From: Oceanibacterium hippocampi
GTDB taxonomy: Bacteria; Pseudomonadota; Alphaproteobacteria; Sneathiellales; Sneathiellaceae
Length of the DNA stretch: 64,000 nucleotides
NCBI RefSeq assembly: GCF_900172325.1
Contig: NZ_FWFR01000002.1
Span: 682,001-746,000 of the forward strand
Reading direction: 5' to 3'
Part shown: in pieces, positions 7,953-16,808 of the stretch
How positions within the stretch are numbered: the first letter of the stretch is position 1
Layout: every line of letters starts with the position of its first letter
Notes under the pieces: generated by a model
Seen by the model: the letters and a program-made list of their open reading frames with translations, nothing else
Told to the model about the DNA's origin: nothing
Database searches by the model: none
Made by a program: the position numbers and the translations under genes

Positions 7953-9590
7953 CTAGCCGGTCTGGCTTTCCCGGGTGGCGCGGTCCTTGAGCGCGAGCTT
8001 CTTGATCTTGCCGCTGCCGGTGATCGGCCATTCGTCGATGAAATCGACGAAGCGGGGCACCTTGTAGCTGGCGATATGCGCCCGGCAGTGCTGGATCACC
8101 GCATCCCCGTCGACCGTCGCGCCCGGCTCGACCTCGACGAAGGCATAGGCCACCTCCCCCATGCGGTCGTCCGGCACGCCGACCACGGCGACCTCGCGGA
8201 TTCCGGGGAAATTCTTGATGAAATTCTCGACCTCAAGGGTCGCCACATTGAAACCGCCGGGCTTGATCATTTCCTTGATGCGGCCGCGAAACATCAGCCG
8301 CCCGTCGTCCCGGATGACGCCGATATCGCCGGTCTTGAGCCAGCCGTCGGCGGTGCGCGAGGCGGCCGTCTCCTCGGGCAGGTTGTAGTAGCCGGGCGTC
8401 ACCGTGTAGGCGTTGACCTGGATTTCGCCCATCGTGTCGATGTCGAGTTCGGCGTCGGTATCGGCGTCGGCGATGCGGATCCGGACCTCGGGCATCGGCA
8501 GGCCGCAGGTCTCGATACGCACATCGATCGGATCGCTCCAGAAGCTCCGGCAAACGGCATTCGACGTCTCCGAAAGCCCGTAGACGTTCGTCAGATGCGC
8601 CACGCCGAGATAGTCGACCAGCCACTGGAACGAATCCCGCCTGAGCGGCGCTCCCGTGCCGGTGCGCAGGGTCGAAAGGTCGTAACGGTCGCGCGAGGCG
8701 AAATTCCGGAGATCCCGCACGATGGGCTCGACATAGAAGCTCATCGTGATTTTCTCGGCTTCCACCGTCTCGCAGAAGCGCGCGGCGTCGAAGCCATCGC
8801 CCATGAGAACGATGGCGCCGCCGGCGAGAAAGGGAGACAGCGTGAACGACGTTCCGGTCGCGCTGAACAGCGAAACCGACGCCAGGTAGCGGTCGTCTGG
8901 TCCGAGGCCCATCCGCGCGATGGTATTGAAGTTGTTCTGCAGCAGCGCCGAATGGCGCACCTGGGCGCCCTTCGGGAACGACGTCGTGCCGGAGGTGTAC
9001 ATGATCTGCGCGATATCGTCGGGCGCGACCCGGCCGGCGATCGTTTCGAAAACCGAATCCCGCTCGCCCAGCACGCTTCCGAGTTCCTCGACGGATTCGA
9101 AGGGGGTGACGCTCTCCGGAATACGGTCGCCGAAGCCGATGACCCGCTTCAGATCAGGCAGAACCTCGCTCTGCCAGCCGTTACGCACATACCCGGCATG
9201 GTCGGGATCGACCTTGCCGAGGATGTCATAGTAGTCGACCGTTGCGATGCCGGCCGACATGATCAGCGTCGTGGCCCGGCTCTGCGAGAGAATGAAGCCG
9301 ATTTCCTCGTCCCGGAAACGGGTATTCACCGGTACCAGCGTCGCCCCCATGGCGGGGATCGCCCAGCGTGCGATCAGCCATTCCAGGCAGTCGGGTGCCC
9401 AAAGCGCGACATTATCGCCCGGACGAACCCCCAGTTCGATCATGCCCCGTGCCATCGCCCTCGCGCGGGCGGCAAGATCGGCGAAACTCAACCGTTGCTC
9501 ACCGGCAACGATCGCGGTCCGCTCTCCATGCTCGCCTGCGCCCCATTTCAGGGCATCCCAGAAGGTCTTCGTACGCCAGTCGGTCGACAC
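7953..9590 (-). CDS. AMP-forming acyl-CoA synthetase (class I adenylate-forming)
   Basis: A 545-residue ligase that activates a carboxylic acid to its CoA thioester through an acyl-adenylate. Motifs are IMYTSGTTSFPKG (P-loop), VYGLSETSN (A5 region), a TGDIG motif and a C-terminal GSGKIKKLALKD with the catalytic Lys. The start is a GTG at 9590, with AGGAGAG placed 9 nt upstream; a longer frame would run into the SDR gene. It follows the SDR by 29 nt and is co-transcribed with it. The substrate is unknown; cluster context suggests a cyclic or branched acid. Confidence 0.92.
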   Translation of the reverse strand: MSTDWRTKTFWDALKWGAGEHGERTAIVAGEQRLSFADLAARARAMARGMIELGVRPGDNVALWAPDCLEWLIARWAIPAMGATLVPVNTRFRDEEIGFILSQSRATTLIMSAGIATVDYYDILGKVDPDHAGYVRNGWQSEVLPDLKRVIGFGDRIPESVTPFESVEELGSVLGERDSVFETIAGRVAPDDIAQIMYTSGTTSFPKGAQVRHSALLQNNFNTIARMGLGPDDRYLASVSLFSATGTSFTLSPFLAGGAIVLMGDGFDAARFCETVEAEKITMSFYVEPIVRDLRNFASRDRYDLSTLRTGTGAPLRRDSFQWLVDYLGVAHLTNVYGLSETSNAVCRSFWSDPIDVRIETCGLPMPEVRIRIADADTDAELDIDTMGEIQVNAYTVTPGYYNLPEETAASRTADGWLKTGDIGVIRDDGRLMFRGRIKEMIKPGGFNVATLEVENFIKNFPGIREVAVVGVPDDRMGEVAYAFVEVEPGATVDGDAVIQHCRAHIASYKVPRFVDFIDEWPITGSGKIKKLALKDRATRESQTG

Positions 9591-9619
9591 GGTTCGGTCT
9601 CTCCTCTCAGCCCGCTCGC

Positions 9620-10393
9620 CTAGCGGCGCGTTTCCGGGCCGCCACTGACGTAGACGATCTGGCCGCTGACGAATCCGGCCTCGTCGCTGCACAGGAAGGC
9701 GACGACATTGGCGACGTCTTCCGGCTTGCCAACCCGCCTGACCGCGATGTTCTTGGCGCGCTCCGCCTTGAAGTCCTCCGGGTCGAAGCCGCGCCGGCGT
9801 GCCGAGGCGCGGGTCATCTCCGTGTCGATGAAACCCGGCGCGACGCAGTTGACGTTGATGTTGTAGCGACCGAGTTCGAGCGCGAGTGTCCGGGTGAAGC
9901 CCTGGAGACCGGCCTTCGCCGTCGAGTAATTGACCTGGCCGCGATTGCCGAGCGCCGAGGTCGAGGAGATATTGACGATCTTGCCATAGGCGTTGTCGAC
10001 CATGACCCGCTGCGCCGCGCGCGAGCAGACGAAGGCGCCGCGCAGATGGACGTTCATGACCGTGTCCCAGTCATCTTCCTGCATCTTGAAGATGAGGTTG
10101 TCCCGGGTAACGCCGGCGTTGTTGACGAGGATGTCGAGGCCGCCGAGTTGCTTGACGATCTCGTCGAACGTCGCGTCGACCCGGGCCGGATCGGCGACAT
10201 CGCACTCGAAGGCCATGGCCTTCACGCCATGCTCGGCGGCGATCGCCTCCGCCGCCGCCTGCGCGGTCGCGATGTCGAGATCGAGGATCGCCACATTGGC
10301 GCCATCACGTGCGAACGTCGCCGCGGTCTCCCGACCGATACCCCCACCGCCACCGGTCACCACCGCTGTCCTGCCCGCGAACCGATTACCCAT
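9620..10393 (-). CDS. Short-chain dehydrogenase/reductase (FabG-like)
   Basis: A 257-residue NAD(P)-dependent oxidoreductase. The Rossmann motif is VTGGGGGIGRE, NNAG is present, and the catalytic Ser and Tyr-x3-Lys read NISSTSA and YSTAK. It likely interconverts a 3-hydroxyacyl-CoA and its ketone. Two adjacent starts exist, GTG 10396 and ATG 10393; the GAGG ribosome-binding sequence is 7 nt from the ATG, so the ATG is preferred. It is the first gene of the operon with the CoA ligase. Its promoter region holds the ATTGCA/TGCAAT repeat at 10487-10510. Confidence 0.92.
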   Translation of the reverse strand: MGNRFAGRTAVVTGGGGGIGRETAATFARDGANVAILDLDIATAQAAAEAIAAEHGVKAMAFECDVADPARVDATFDEIVKQLGGLDILVNNAGVTRDNLIFKMQEDDWDTVMNVHLRGAFVCSRAAQRVMVDNAYGKIVNISSTSALGNRGQVNYSTAKAGLQGFTRTLALELGRYNINVNCVAPGFIDTEMTRASARRRGFDPEDFKAERAKNIAVRRVGKPEDVANVVAFLCSDEAGFVSGQIVYVSGGPETRR

Positions 10394-10486
10394 CACGTTG
10401 CCTCATCCGTTACTTTTTCTATCACCCTGACGCACGCGACCGACACTCGGGGTGATTACCGAATCCGGCGCATAATGTACCCCTAT

Positions 10487-10510
10487 ATTGCAACACTATT
10501 TGTATGCAAT
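10487..10510. promoter_or_regulatory. Operator candidate: ATTGCA-N12-TGCAAT inverted repeat
   Basis: The 176-nt gap between the SDR start and the stop of the ribBX gene contains an AT-rich island with the inverted repeat ATTGCA (10487-10492) and TGCAAT (10505-10510). It lies about 95-115 nt upstream of the SDR start codon. The half-sites match those in other promoters of the cluster. No FMN or other riboswitch consensus is visible in this gap. Confidence 0.45.
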
Positions 10511-10569
10511 GTCACGCCTCAAATAGGATCATTTGACCGAGGCAAGCCCGGCAGCCACAGGATCGGGGT

Positions 10570-11736
10570 TCATATGGCTTCGCGGCCGACGACCGTCAGT
10601 CCGTATCCCTCAAGCCCGGCAATTGTCCGGCTGCTGTTCGTCAACAGCACCATTTCCCGCACGTCAAGGTCGGCGAGAATCTGCGCCCCGGTGCCGTAGT
10701 CGCGCAGATTGCTGCCGCTTTTCTGCAGCATTGTCTCGCGCTGCCCAAGCACCTCCGACGGGCTGTGGTTGTGCGCTTCGCGGATCAGGACAATCACACC
10801 GCAGCCGATCTCGCCGATTCTCTCCATCGCCCGGTAGAGTTCGCCGCCGTTCTCGTAGGATAGGTCACCCACGATATCGTCGAACAGGTTGACCGCATGG
10901 ACGCGCACATGGGTCGGGCGGGCAGGATCGGGATCGCCCTTGATCAGCGCGACATGCTCGACGCCATCGACGCTGTTGAGATAGACCACCAGCTTGAAAC
11001 GGCCGCCGTGCCGGCTGTCCACCTCGCGCTCGACAACCCGCCTGATCAGCTTCTCGTTGCGCCGCCGATAGGCGATGAGATTCGCGATCGAGGCGATCTT
11101 CAGGCCATGTCGCTCGGCAACCTTGATCAGGTCCGGCAGGCGCGCCATCGTTCCGTCATCGTTCATGATCTCGCAGATCACGCCGGCCGGCACGAGCCCC
11201 GCCAGCCGCGCGAGGTCGACCGCCGCCTCGGTATGGCCGGCGCGAACCAGAACGCCGCCGTCCCGCGCCTGAAGCGGGAAGACATGGCCTGGCCTCGCCA
11301 GGTCGTTCCGCCCCTTTGTCGGATCGATCGCGACCGAGATGGTACGCGCCCGGTCAGCCGCCGAGATACCGGTCGTGACACCCTCGCGCGCCTCGATCGA
11401 CGCCGTGAAAGCGGTGCCGTATCGACCGCCCGAATTGGGCGACATGGGCGGCAGGGCCAACTCGGCGACCCGCTGGCTGGTCAGCGACAGGCAAATCAGT
11501 CCGCGCCCGTGGCGCGCCATGAAATTGATCGCGGCGGCATCGGCGAACTCGGCGGCGATGATGAAATCGCCTTCATTCTCGCGGTCTTCGTCGTCAATCA
11601 GGATGACCATCCGACCCTGCCGGATGTCGGCGATGACATCGCCGATCGGCGACAGCGGCGAAGAGTTCGCGCCGGCGCCCTCGTCCTGCAAAACAACGTG
11701 ATCGCCGGCCTCGCCGGCATCGCCCCGGAATGTCAC
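10570..11736 (-). CDS. ribBX: 3,4-dihydroxy-2-butanone-4-phosphate synthase fused to a degenerate GTP cyclohydrolase II domain (RibBX type)
   Basis: A 388-residue protein. The N-terminal half (about 30-225) is a complete RibB domain: DDEDRENEGDFI holds the acidic metal ligands, HTEAAVDLARLAGL is the C-terminal catalytic block. It makes the four-carbon precursor of riboflavin from ribulose 5-phosphate. The C-terminal half aligns with RibA but lacks the zinc cysteines: where RibA has HSECLTGDVFGS then RCDCG, this protein reads HAVNLFDDIVGD and no Cys. It therefore cannot bind zinc as RibA does and resembles RibBX proteins described in Shewanella. GTG start at 11736, AGGAG 8 nt upstream. The location inside a flavoenzyme-rich cluster suggests locally induced flavin supply. 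Confidence 0.88.
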   Translation of the reverse strand: MTFRGDAGEAGDHVVLQDEGAGANSSPLSPIGDVIADIRQGRMVILIDDEDRENEGDFIIAAEFADAAAINFMARHGRGLICLSLTSQRVAELALPPMSPNSGGRYGTAFTASIEAREGVTTGISAADRARTISVAIDPTKGRNDLARPGHVFPLQARDGGVLVRAGHTEAAVDLARLAGLVPAGVICEIMNDDGTMARLPDLIKVAERHGLKIASIANLIAYRRRNEKLIRRVVEREVDSRHGGRFKLVVYLNSVDGVEHVALIKGDPDPARPTHVRVHAVNLFDDIVGDLSYENGGELYRAMERIGEIGCGVIVLIREAHNHSPSEVLGQRETMLQKSGSNLRDYGTGAQILADLDVREMVLLTNSSRTIAGLEGYGLTVVGREAI

Positions 11737-11760
11737 GCCTCAGGCTCCTGCGACCCAATT

Positions 11761-11820
11761 ATCGTAGCGATTCTCATCTAATGACTCGTTCATTGTAGCA
11801 ATTGATGTCAATATTGTAAT
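11761..11820. promoter_or_regulatory. Phased operator candidates in the ribBX/MFS divergent promoter
   Basis: The 114-nt divergent region holds ATCGTAGCGAT (11761-11771) and ATTGTAGCAAT (11792-11802). Each has 4-bp inverted arms around a TAG centre, and they lie 31 bp apart, close to three helical turns. A third partial element, AATATTGTAAT, is at 11810-11820. They could bind a regulator controlling both genes. Confidence 0.5.
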
Positions 11821-11850
11821 CATCCAAATACGCGTACGGAAGACCTGATC

Positions 11851-13137
11851 TTGCTCACCGAGCCTCAAAAATCCACGAAGCAGGCTGTATCGCCGCTCCG
11901 CAGCAGCCAGTTCGTGACGATGTTCATCGTGCTTTGCGTCCTGTTCTCGCTCGGCCAGTTTCACCGCAGCGCCGGCGCCGTGCTGTCGCCGGTATTCGTA
12001 GAGGAATTCGTGCTGAGCGCCGCCCAGGTCGGCCTCGTCATCGGCGGGATGTTCATCGTCCAGGGCCTGCTGCAGGTTCCGTCGGGCGTTCTGCTGGACC
12101 GTTATGGGACCCGTCGCGTGCTGCCGACAATGGCGCTGGCCGCGGTCGTCGGCTGCTTCCTGATCGGCCTGGCAGAGAGCTGGTTTCTGGTGCTGATCGG
12201 CCGCGCGCTTCTCGGCGTGGGTTTCGCGACCTCGATGCTCGGCTCCTATTCCGTCTTCGTCCGCTGGACGACACCCGAACTCATCGGCACCGTTACCGGC
12301 CGTTTCCTGTTCTTCGGCGGCACCGGGGCGCTGCTCGCGACGTTCCCGCTGGCCTGGCTGATCGAGGTCTTCGACTGGCGTTCCGTCTTTCTGGTCCTCG
12401 GCGGCATCACCCTTGTCGCGACGATCTTCACCTTCGTCGTCGTCCGCGATTCGCCCGATGACGACGTCCCGGACGTGGCAGCGCCGCAGAAGACGCTGAT
12501 CGGCAGCGTCCTCGGGCTCTGGGTCGTGCTCAAGGATCGCCGGATCTGGCCGGCGCTGATGATCGCGCCGTTCCTCTACAGCCCGCTGCAGGTTCTGATC
12601 GGCCTCTGGGCCGGGCCCTTTTTCAAGGACGTGCACCAGATCGGCGCCATCGACCGCAGCTACATCCTGCTCATGATGGTGCTCGGCTCGAATTTCGGGA
12701 TGTTGTTCTACGGCCCGATCGAACGCTTCTTCAACACGCGGCGCAACGTGATCCTCGCCGCAACGGGGCTGATCTCCGCGGGATTTCTGTCAGTGGCCCT
12801 ATTCGGCTATTCCAGCGTCTGGCTGTCCGCGACGCTCTTCCTCGTCATCACCGTGGTAGCGCCTTTCTTCGTCGTCGTTCTCGTGCACAGCCAGGTGATG
12901 TTTCCGCCGGAGTACGCCAACCGGGTCGTATCCCTCGTCAACCTGTTCTCGATATCCGGCGTGTTCTTGAACCAGTACCTGACAGGCAGCCTGATCGACG
13001 CGGTCACCGACGACCCGACCGTCACCGGGTCGGTGGCCGGTTATCGTCTCGTTTTCGCCTACATGGCAGCGGTCTACCTAGCGATCACGCTTGTCTACAG
13101 CCGTACCAGGGACATTCCGCCGCGGAGCGCGAAATAG
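11851..13137 (+). CDS. Major facilitator superfamily transporter
   Basis: A 428-residue membrane protein with about twelve hydrophobic spans. The loop between spans 2 and 3 carries LLDRYGTRRVL, an MFS motif A variant. The start is a TTG at 11851 with GGAAGA 7 nt upstream; the first ATG lies inside the first span, so TTG is preferred. It is transcribed divergently from ribBX, sharing the phased operators at 11761-11820, and probably imports the cluster's substrate or exports a product (inference). Confidence 0.88.
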   Translation: MLTEPQKSTKQAVSPLRSSQFVTMFIVLCVLFSLGQFHRSAGAVLSPVFVEEFVLSAAQVGLVIGGMFIVQGLLQVPSGVLLDRYGTRRVLPTMALAAVVGCFLIGLAESWFLVLIGRALLGVGFATSMLGSYSVFVRWTTPELIGTVTGRFLFFGGTGALLATFPLAWLIEVFDWRSVFLVLGGITLVATIFTFVVVRDSPDDDVPDVAAPQKTLIGSVLGLWVVLKDRRIWPALMIAPFLYSPLQVLIGLWAGPFFKDVHQIGAIDRSYILLMMVLGSNFGMLFYGPIERFFNTRRNVILAATGLISAGFLSVALFGYSSVWLSATLFLVITVVAPFFVVVLVHSQVMFPPEYANRVVSLVNLFSISGVFLNQYLTGSLIDAVTDDPTVTGSVAGYRLVFAYMAAVYLAITLVYSRTRDIPPRSAK

Positions 13138-13160
13138 GGCGCGGCGCCGGGCGCGACGAA

Positions 13161-13174
13161 GGCGTCCGGACGCC
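13161..13174. terminator. Palindrome between convergent genes
   Basis: The 49-nt gap between the convergent MFS and membrane-protein genes contains the perfect palindrome GGCGTCCGGACGCC. It could act as a weak bidirectional stop; no T-tract is present. Confidence 0.3.
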
Positions 13175-13186
13175 GCCCTGCCCGCC

Positions 13187-14623
13187 TCACAGGAGCCAGC
13201 GGTTGAGCACCGAGATATAGGCCGCGCCGACGATCAGGCCGCCGAACGAATAGAGCCCGTTCAGGCGCCACGAAACATACCAGGGCGAGCGCTCCAGAAT
13301 CCGGCTCATGAAAAGCGTCAGTCCGGACGTCGGCGTCGAGGCGGTCCCGACGCCCCAGAGCAGCCCCATGCACAGCCCCAGGCTGACATCGTGAACGCCG
13401 ATCGCCTCGCCCGGAAAGACCTGCCCGAGCAGCACGATCAGCACCAGCGGATGGATCATTAGCATCGTGCAGACCAGCATCACCGCCAGCAGCAGGTAGA
13501 TCGCCAGCCAGCCGACAATGCCGAGATCCAGCAGCAACGTGGCTACCATCTCCGGGTCGATCGCCGTCGCCAGGGCATAGCCGAGAAAATTCGCTGAGAA
13601 GAAAAGCACGATCTCGGCGCGGAGATTGCAGACGTTCACGATCACTCTGTCCGCCATGCGGGACATGGTGCCACCGGACGCCGAACGGACCAGGAGCCAC
13701 TGCCAGACGATCGAGATGAGCGGCAGAACAAGGAACAGCGCGATCGGCGTCGAGATCGACAAGCTCTCCGACGCGATCAGGATCAGGCCGACGATGACAA
13801 AGGCCAGGAACCCGATCCGCGCGATGACCGGGCCTTCGAGCCTCCTCGCCGGCACGGCGGCCGGCGTCGGACCGGCGGCGGCGCCCTTGCTGTCCCGGCC
13901 CGGACGGTTCATGACCCGGTCGAACAGCCAGCCATAGCCGAGCAGCAGGAAAGCGAGAGGCATTCCCGGGACCGCCAGTTCAAGCCATCCGAGTTGCGGC
14001 AACACGTACATGACCACGGCAATGGCGACGAAGAGCGGCGACCAGAAGGCGGCGAGCGCGAAGCCGCGGATCATCGCGCAGGCCATGCGCTCGCGGGCCT
14101 CCTGGTCCTTCTGTCCGATCAGGAAGGTCGAGAGCAGGCTGAGCGTCGCGAAATTCGTCACTGCGCCGAAAAAATGCGCCGCGAAGGTCAAGGTCGCGTA
14201 GCGCCGGCCAGCGGGCTGGTTGACGACGAACTCGCGCGCTGCCCGGATCGACGGGCTGTTGACGGCCGGATACTGAAGAAAGGCGACCGACGCGAACAAT
14301 GCGCCGAAGATCAGGGTCCCCTCGGCGGCGCGTTTCACGACGGCGAGGTAGTCGCCCGATGGAAACACCGCCAGGAGACCGACCGTACCGAGAATCGCCC
14401 CCGTCATCAGATGCAGCCGGGGCACGCGGACGAATTCGAAGGCGGCGAAGGCGCCAAGCGCAAGCGTGGCCGCGGTTGTCGCGACAGGAAGTTTCCACAA
14501 CAGGCCGACGGTCGTCAGGGAAACGCAGAGAAGAAGCAATGACGTCGCGACATAATCGCGGACGGCAACCGGCGCGGCCTGCGCCAGACTCGGCGGATCG
14601 GAAAGGGCCGGGGCGTCAGACAT
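13187..14623 (-). CDS. Polytopic membrane protein, putative organic-acid transporter
   Basis: A 478-residue protein with about twelve hydrophobic segments and a charged, Pro/Ala-rich cytoplasmic loop near residues 240-265. The repeated GVGTASTPTSGLTLF and NFATLSLLSTFLIG segments look like re-entrant or helix-break regions of ion-coupled carboxylate carriers (DASS/CitMHS-like architecture), but I do not recognise a specific family. It starts 30 nt after the CoA ligase gene stop, so uptake and CoA activation of the same acid are probably coupled. The ribosome binding site is weak. Confidence 0.7.
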   Translation of the reverse strand: MSDAPALSDPPSLAQAAPVAVRDYVATSLLLLCVSLTTVGLLWKLPVATTAATLALGAFAAFEFVRVPRLHLMTGAILGTVGLLAVFPSGDYLAVVKRAAEGTLIFGALFASVAFLQYPAVNSPSIRAAREFVVNQPAGRRYATLTFAAHFFGAVTNFATLSLLSTFLIGQKDQEARERMACAMIRGFALAAFWSPLFVAIAVVMYVLPQLGWLELAVPGMPLAFLLLGYGWLFDRVMNRPGRDSKGAAAGPTPAAVPARRLEGPVIARIGFLAFVIVGLILIASESLSISTPIALFLVLPLISIVWQWLLVRSASGGTMSRMADRVIVNVCNLRAEIVLFFSANFLGYALATAIDPEMVATLLLDLGIVGWLAIYLLLAVMLVCTMLMIHPLVLIVLLGQVFPGEAIGVHDVSLGLCMGLLWGVGTASTPTSGLTLFMSRILERSPWYVSWRLNGLYSFGGLIVGAAYISVLNRWLL

Positions 14624-14653
14624 CGCGGCCCGACATGGCGTCGCCGAGGACGT

Positions 14654-16312
14654 TCATGCGCCGGCGCGCTGGGTCTGTTGTTTGTTCCGGCCGACCGGCG
14701 CCGGCAGGCCGAGACGTTCGGCCGCCATTTCGCGCAGTCTGAACTTCTGCACTTTCCCGGTGCCCGAGGTCAGCGGGAACGTATCGACGAAGAAGACATG
14801 GCCCGGCATCTTGAAGCCGGCCAGCTTCGGCTTCAGGAAGGCGATCAGTTCGTCCGCGGTCAGACCGGCGCCATCCTTCAGGATGACGAACACCGCGCCG
14901 ATCATGTCGGCCAGCGGATCGGGCACACCGACGACCGACGACGCGGCGACCGCCGGATGGCGGTTGACGACCTGCTCGATCTCCTCCGGGAAAACGTTGA
15001 AGCCGCGCGACTTGTAACCGTCGCCCAGGCGCCCGAAAAGGCGGACCCGGCCGGTCGCGTCCAGTTGCCCGAGATCGCCGGTCCGGAACCAGCCGTCGTC
15101 CCTCAGGCAGGCGGCGGTTTCCGCCGGCTTCTTGTAGTATCCAGCCATCGTGCAATAGCCGCGCACCCAGATCTCGCCCGGACTGTCGGGCGGCAGTTCG
15201 TCGAGCGTCTCGCTGTCGACGATCTTGATCTCGACATCGGGCAGCGCCCAACCCTGAGTCGTGTGGCGAATATCGCGCGGATCGTCCCAGCGGTTGCGCG
15301 TCGCCACCGTGGTGGTTTCGGTCAGTCCGTAGCCGGTCATCACGCCGGGAACGCCGATGACGTCGGCGACGGCGTCGAGGACCGCCGGATCGATCGAGAG
15401 CGTGTAGGAGATCCGCAGCGACGACCGGTCATACTTGTCGAAATCCGGATGCCTGATCAGCTGATCGACGGAGAGCGCGAGCAGATGGATGCCGGTGACC
15501 TTCTCCTTCTCGATCGCGCGGAGACAGGCGCCGGCATCGAACTGCTCGCCGATCACCTGCCGGGCGCCACGAACGAGATACGGCAGCACGCCGTTAAGCG
15601 TCGCCATGGAGCCGAACAGCGGAATCGCCATGTAAAGGACGTCGTCCTCGGTGAGATCGACGCGATCGCCGATATCCCAGGCCTTCCGCCAGACGCAGTG
15701 GGTGATCATCGCGCCCTTGGGCAGGGCCGTGGTCCCGGAACTGTAGACGATGCTTCCGGGTTTGCTGCCGTCGCGTTCCATCGGCGGCATCGGCAAATCG
15801 GCCGGACCGGGCTTCGACCAGTCGAGAGCGCCCGAATACCGCTCATCGAACGGGTCGACGGCGATCACATAGGCGAGTTCGGGCAATTGTTCGCTGCCGA
15901 GCTTGCCGGGCTCTCCGGTCAGAAGGGCGGGCGCCAGTTCGCTCAATTCGCCGAGAACATCGCGAAACGCACCGTCGCCCGGCACGATGACCGCCCGGCT
16001 GTCCGACTGCGCCAGCTGGTAGGCGAGTTCATCCTTCCGGAGACGGGTATTGAGCATGACGGCGACCAGGCCCATCTGCGAGGCGCCCAGCCAGTACCAG
16101 ATGAATTCAGGCCGGTTCGGCAACAGGATCGCGACCTTGTCATCCGGCCGCAGCCCCAGCGAGGCGAAGCGTGCCGACGCCCGGTCGACCTGGACCTTCA
16201 CATCGGCAAACGAGTAGCGCTCGTCGCGAAAGACGACCGCCTCACGGTCGCCGTAACGCTCGGCGACAAGTGAGATGCTCTCCGCGTATGTCAGATCTCG
16301 GAACGGATTCAC
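14654..16312 (-). CDS. AMP-forming acyl-CoA synthetase
   Basis: A 552-residue adenylate-forming ligase with IVYSSGTTALPKG (P-loop), GYGLTETTT, TGDLG and the C-terminal GTGKVQKFRLRE containing the catalytic Lys. It makes a CoA thioester from an acid, ATP and CoA. The start is a GTG at 16312, preceded by GAGGGG about 7 nt upstream. The frame stays open to 16498, but that extension is Arg-rich and has no recognisable domain, so it is excluded. It is the second CoA ligase of the cluster and sits upstream of a putative acid carrier; MocR is divergent. Confidence 0.91.
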   Translation of the reverse strand: MNPFRDLTYAESISLVAERYGDREAVVFRDERYSFADVKVQVDRASARFASLGLRPDDKVAILLPNRPEFIWYWLGASQMGLVAVMLNTRLRKDELAYQLAQSDSRAVIVPGDGAFRDVLGELSELAPALLTGEPGKLGSEQLPELAYVIAVDPFDERYSGALDWSKPGPADLPMPPMERDGSKPGSIVYSSGTTALPKGAMITHCVWRKAWDIGDRVDLTEDDVLYMAIPLFGSMATLNGVLPYLVRGARQVIGEQFDAGACLRAIEKEKVTGIHLLALSVDQLIRHPDFDKYDRSSLRISYTLSIDPAVLDAVADVIGVPGVMTGYGLTETTTVATRNRWDDPRDIRHTTQGWALPDVEIKIVDSETLDELPPDSPGEIWVRGYCTMAGYYKKPAETAACLRDDGWFRTGDLGQLDATGRVRLFGRLGDGYKSRGFNVFPEEIEQVVNRHPAVAASSVVGVPDPLADMIGAVFVILKDGAGLTADELIAFLKPKLAGFKMPGHVFFVDTFPLTSGTGKVQKFRLREMAAERLGLPAPVGRNKQQTQRAGA

Positions 16313-16767
16313 GACGCTGCCCCTCAGGCCCTTGCCAATACTCCTGGGTCGGCCGGGACGCGCTTCAGCAAATCGAACGACTGTACGTTCATCGTTTCGC
16401 GGCACATCCGGAACGGGCCGGCGAAATCGAGCTTCGGCGTTCAGCCCGGCAACCGACACGCTTTCACCGACGGAGCCAACCTTGACATTCGAAGGCAAAA
16501 GCGCTGTTTACACGAGGGCGCGAGGCGCAGGGCGCGAAAGATGCACGCGATACGCGCATTCGGCCCGGCCCGCGAAATTTGCACCTCTTCCGTACGAACG
16601 ACTCGCCATCTCGATGACGACACATTGCAGAAGATTGCCCATTTTCTCGGTTTCTGATATATTTCCCGAGTTTAGCTAGGGTTACAGAGTATTCTTGCGT
16701 CCCTCGCCCTTCGTTGTCACATCATATGGCGGTTTCAATTAGGGCGCAATGTCACAATCAAGGTGGT
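16313..16767. other. Intergenic region, no gene recognised
   Basis: 455 nt between the divergent CoA ligase and MocR genes. Frames are open on both strands in the first 190 nt, but their residues are Arg/Ala-rich and match no domain. From about 16620 the base composition becomes AT-rich; CTCGG and CCGAG arms around a TTTCTGATATATTTC loop are visible near 16644-16670. Otherwise I see nothing to annotate. Confidence 0.5.
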
Positions 16768-16798
16768 TATAATTTATCGAGATTGCGGTAGTTACAAT
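16768..16798 (+). promoter_or_regulatory. MocR promoter and autoregulatory operator candidate
   Basis: A consensus -10 box TATAAT is at 16768-16773. Just after the expected transcription start lies ATTGCGGTAGTTACAAT (16782-16798), with ATTG/CAAT inverted ends, 10 nt before the ATG. A site between transcription start and the coding region suits autorepression. No good -35 box is seen, as is common for activator-dependent promoters. Confidence 0.5.
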
Positions 16799-16808
16799 AG
16801 CACCGCAT

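Noticed and set aside
10508-11742. AATGTCACGCCTCA occurs at 10508-10521 and 11729-11742
   Set aside because: A 14-base match is expected several times by chance in 64 kb, and one copy spans the ribBX start codon. There is no matching flank, so it is not treated as a repeat or duplicated promoter.
11737-11850. FMN riboswitch upstream of ribBX
   Set aside because: The leader is only about 110 nt and has none of the conserved RFN-element sequences; short palindromes explain it better.
13187-14623. Fatty acid or tricarboxylate (TctA) transporter
   Set aside because: The length and loop pattern do not match TctA, and no partner TctB/TctC gene is present; left as an unassigned carrier.
16313-16498. 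N-terminal extension of the 14654-16312 CoA ligase
   Set aside because: The frame is open, but the residues are Arg/Pro-rich without a domain, and GAGGGG is correctly spaced before the GTG at 16312.
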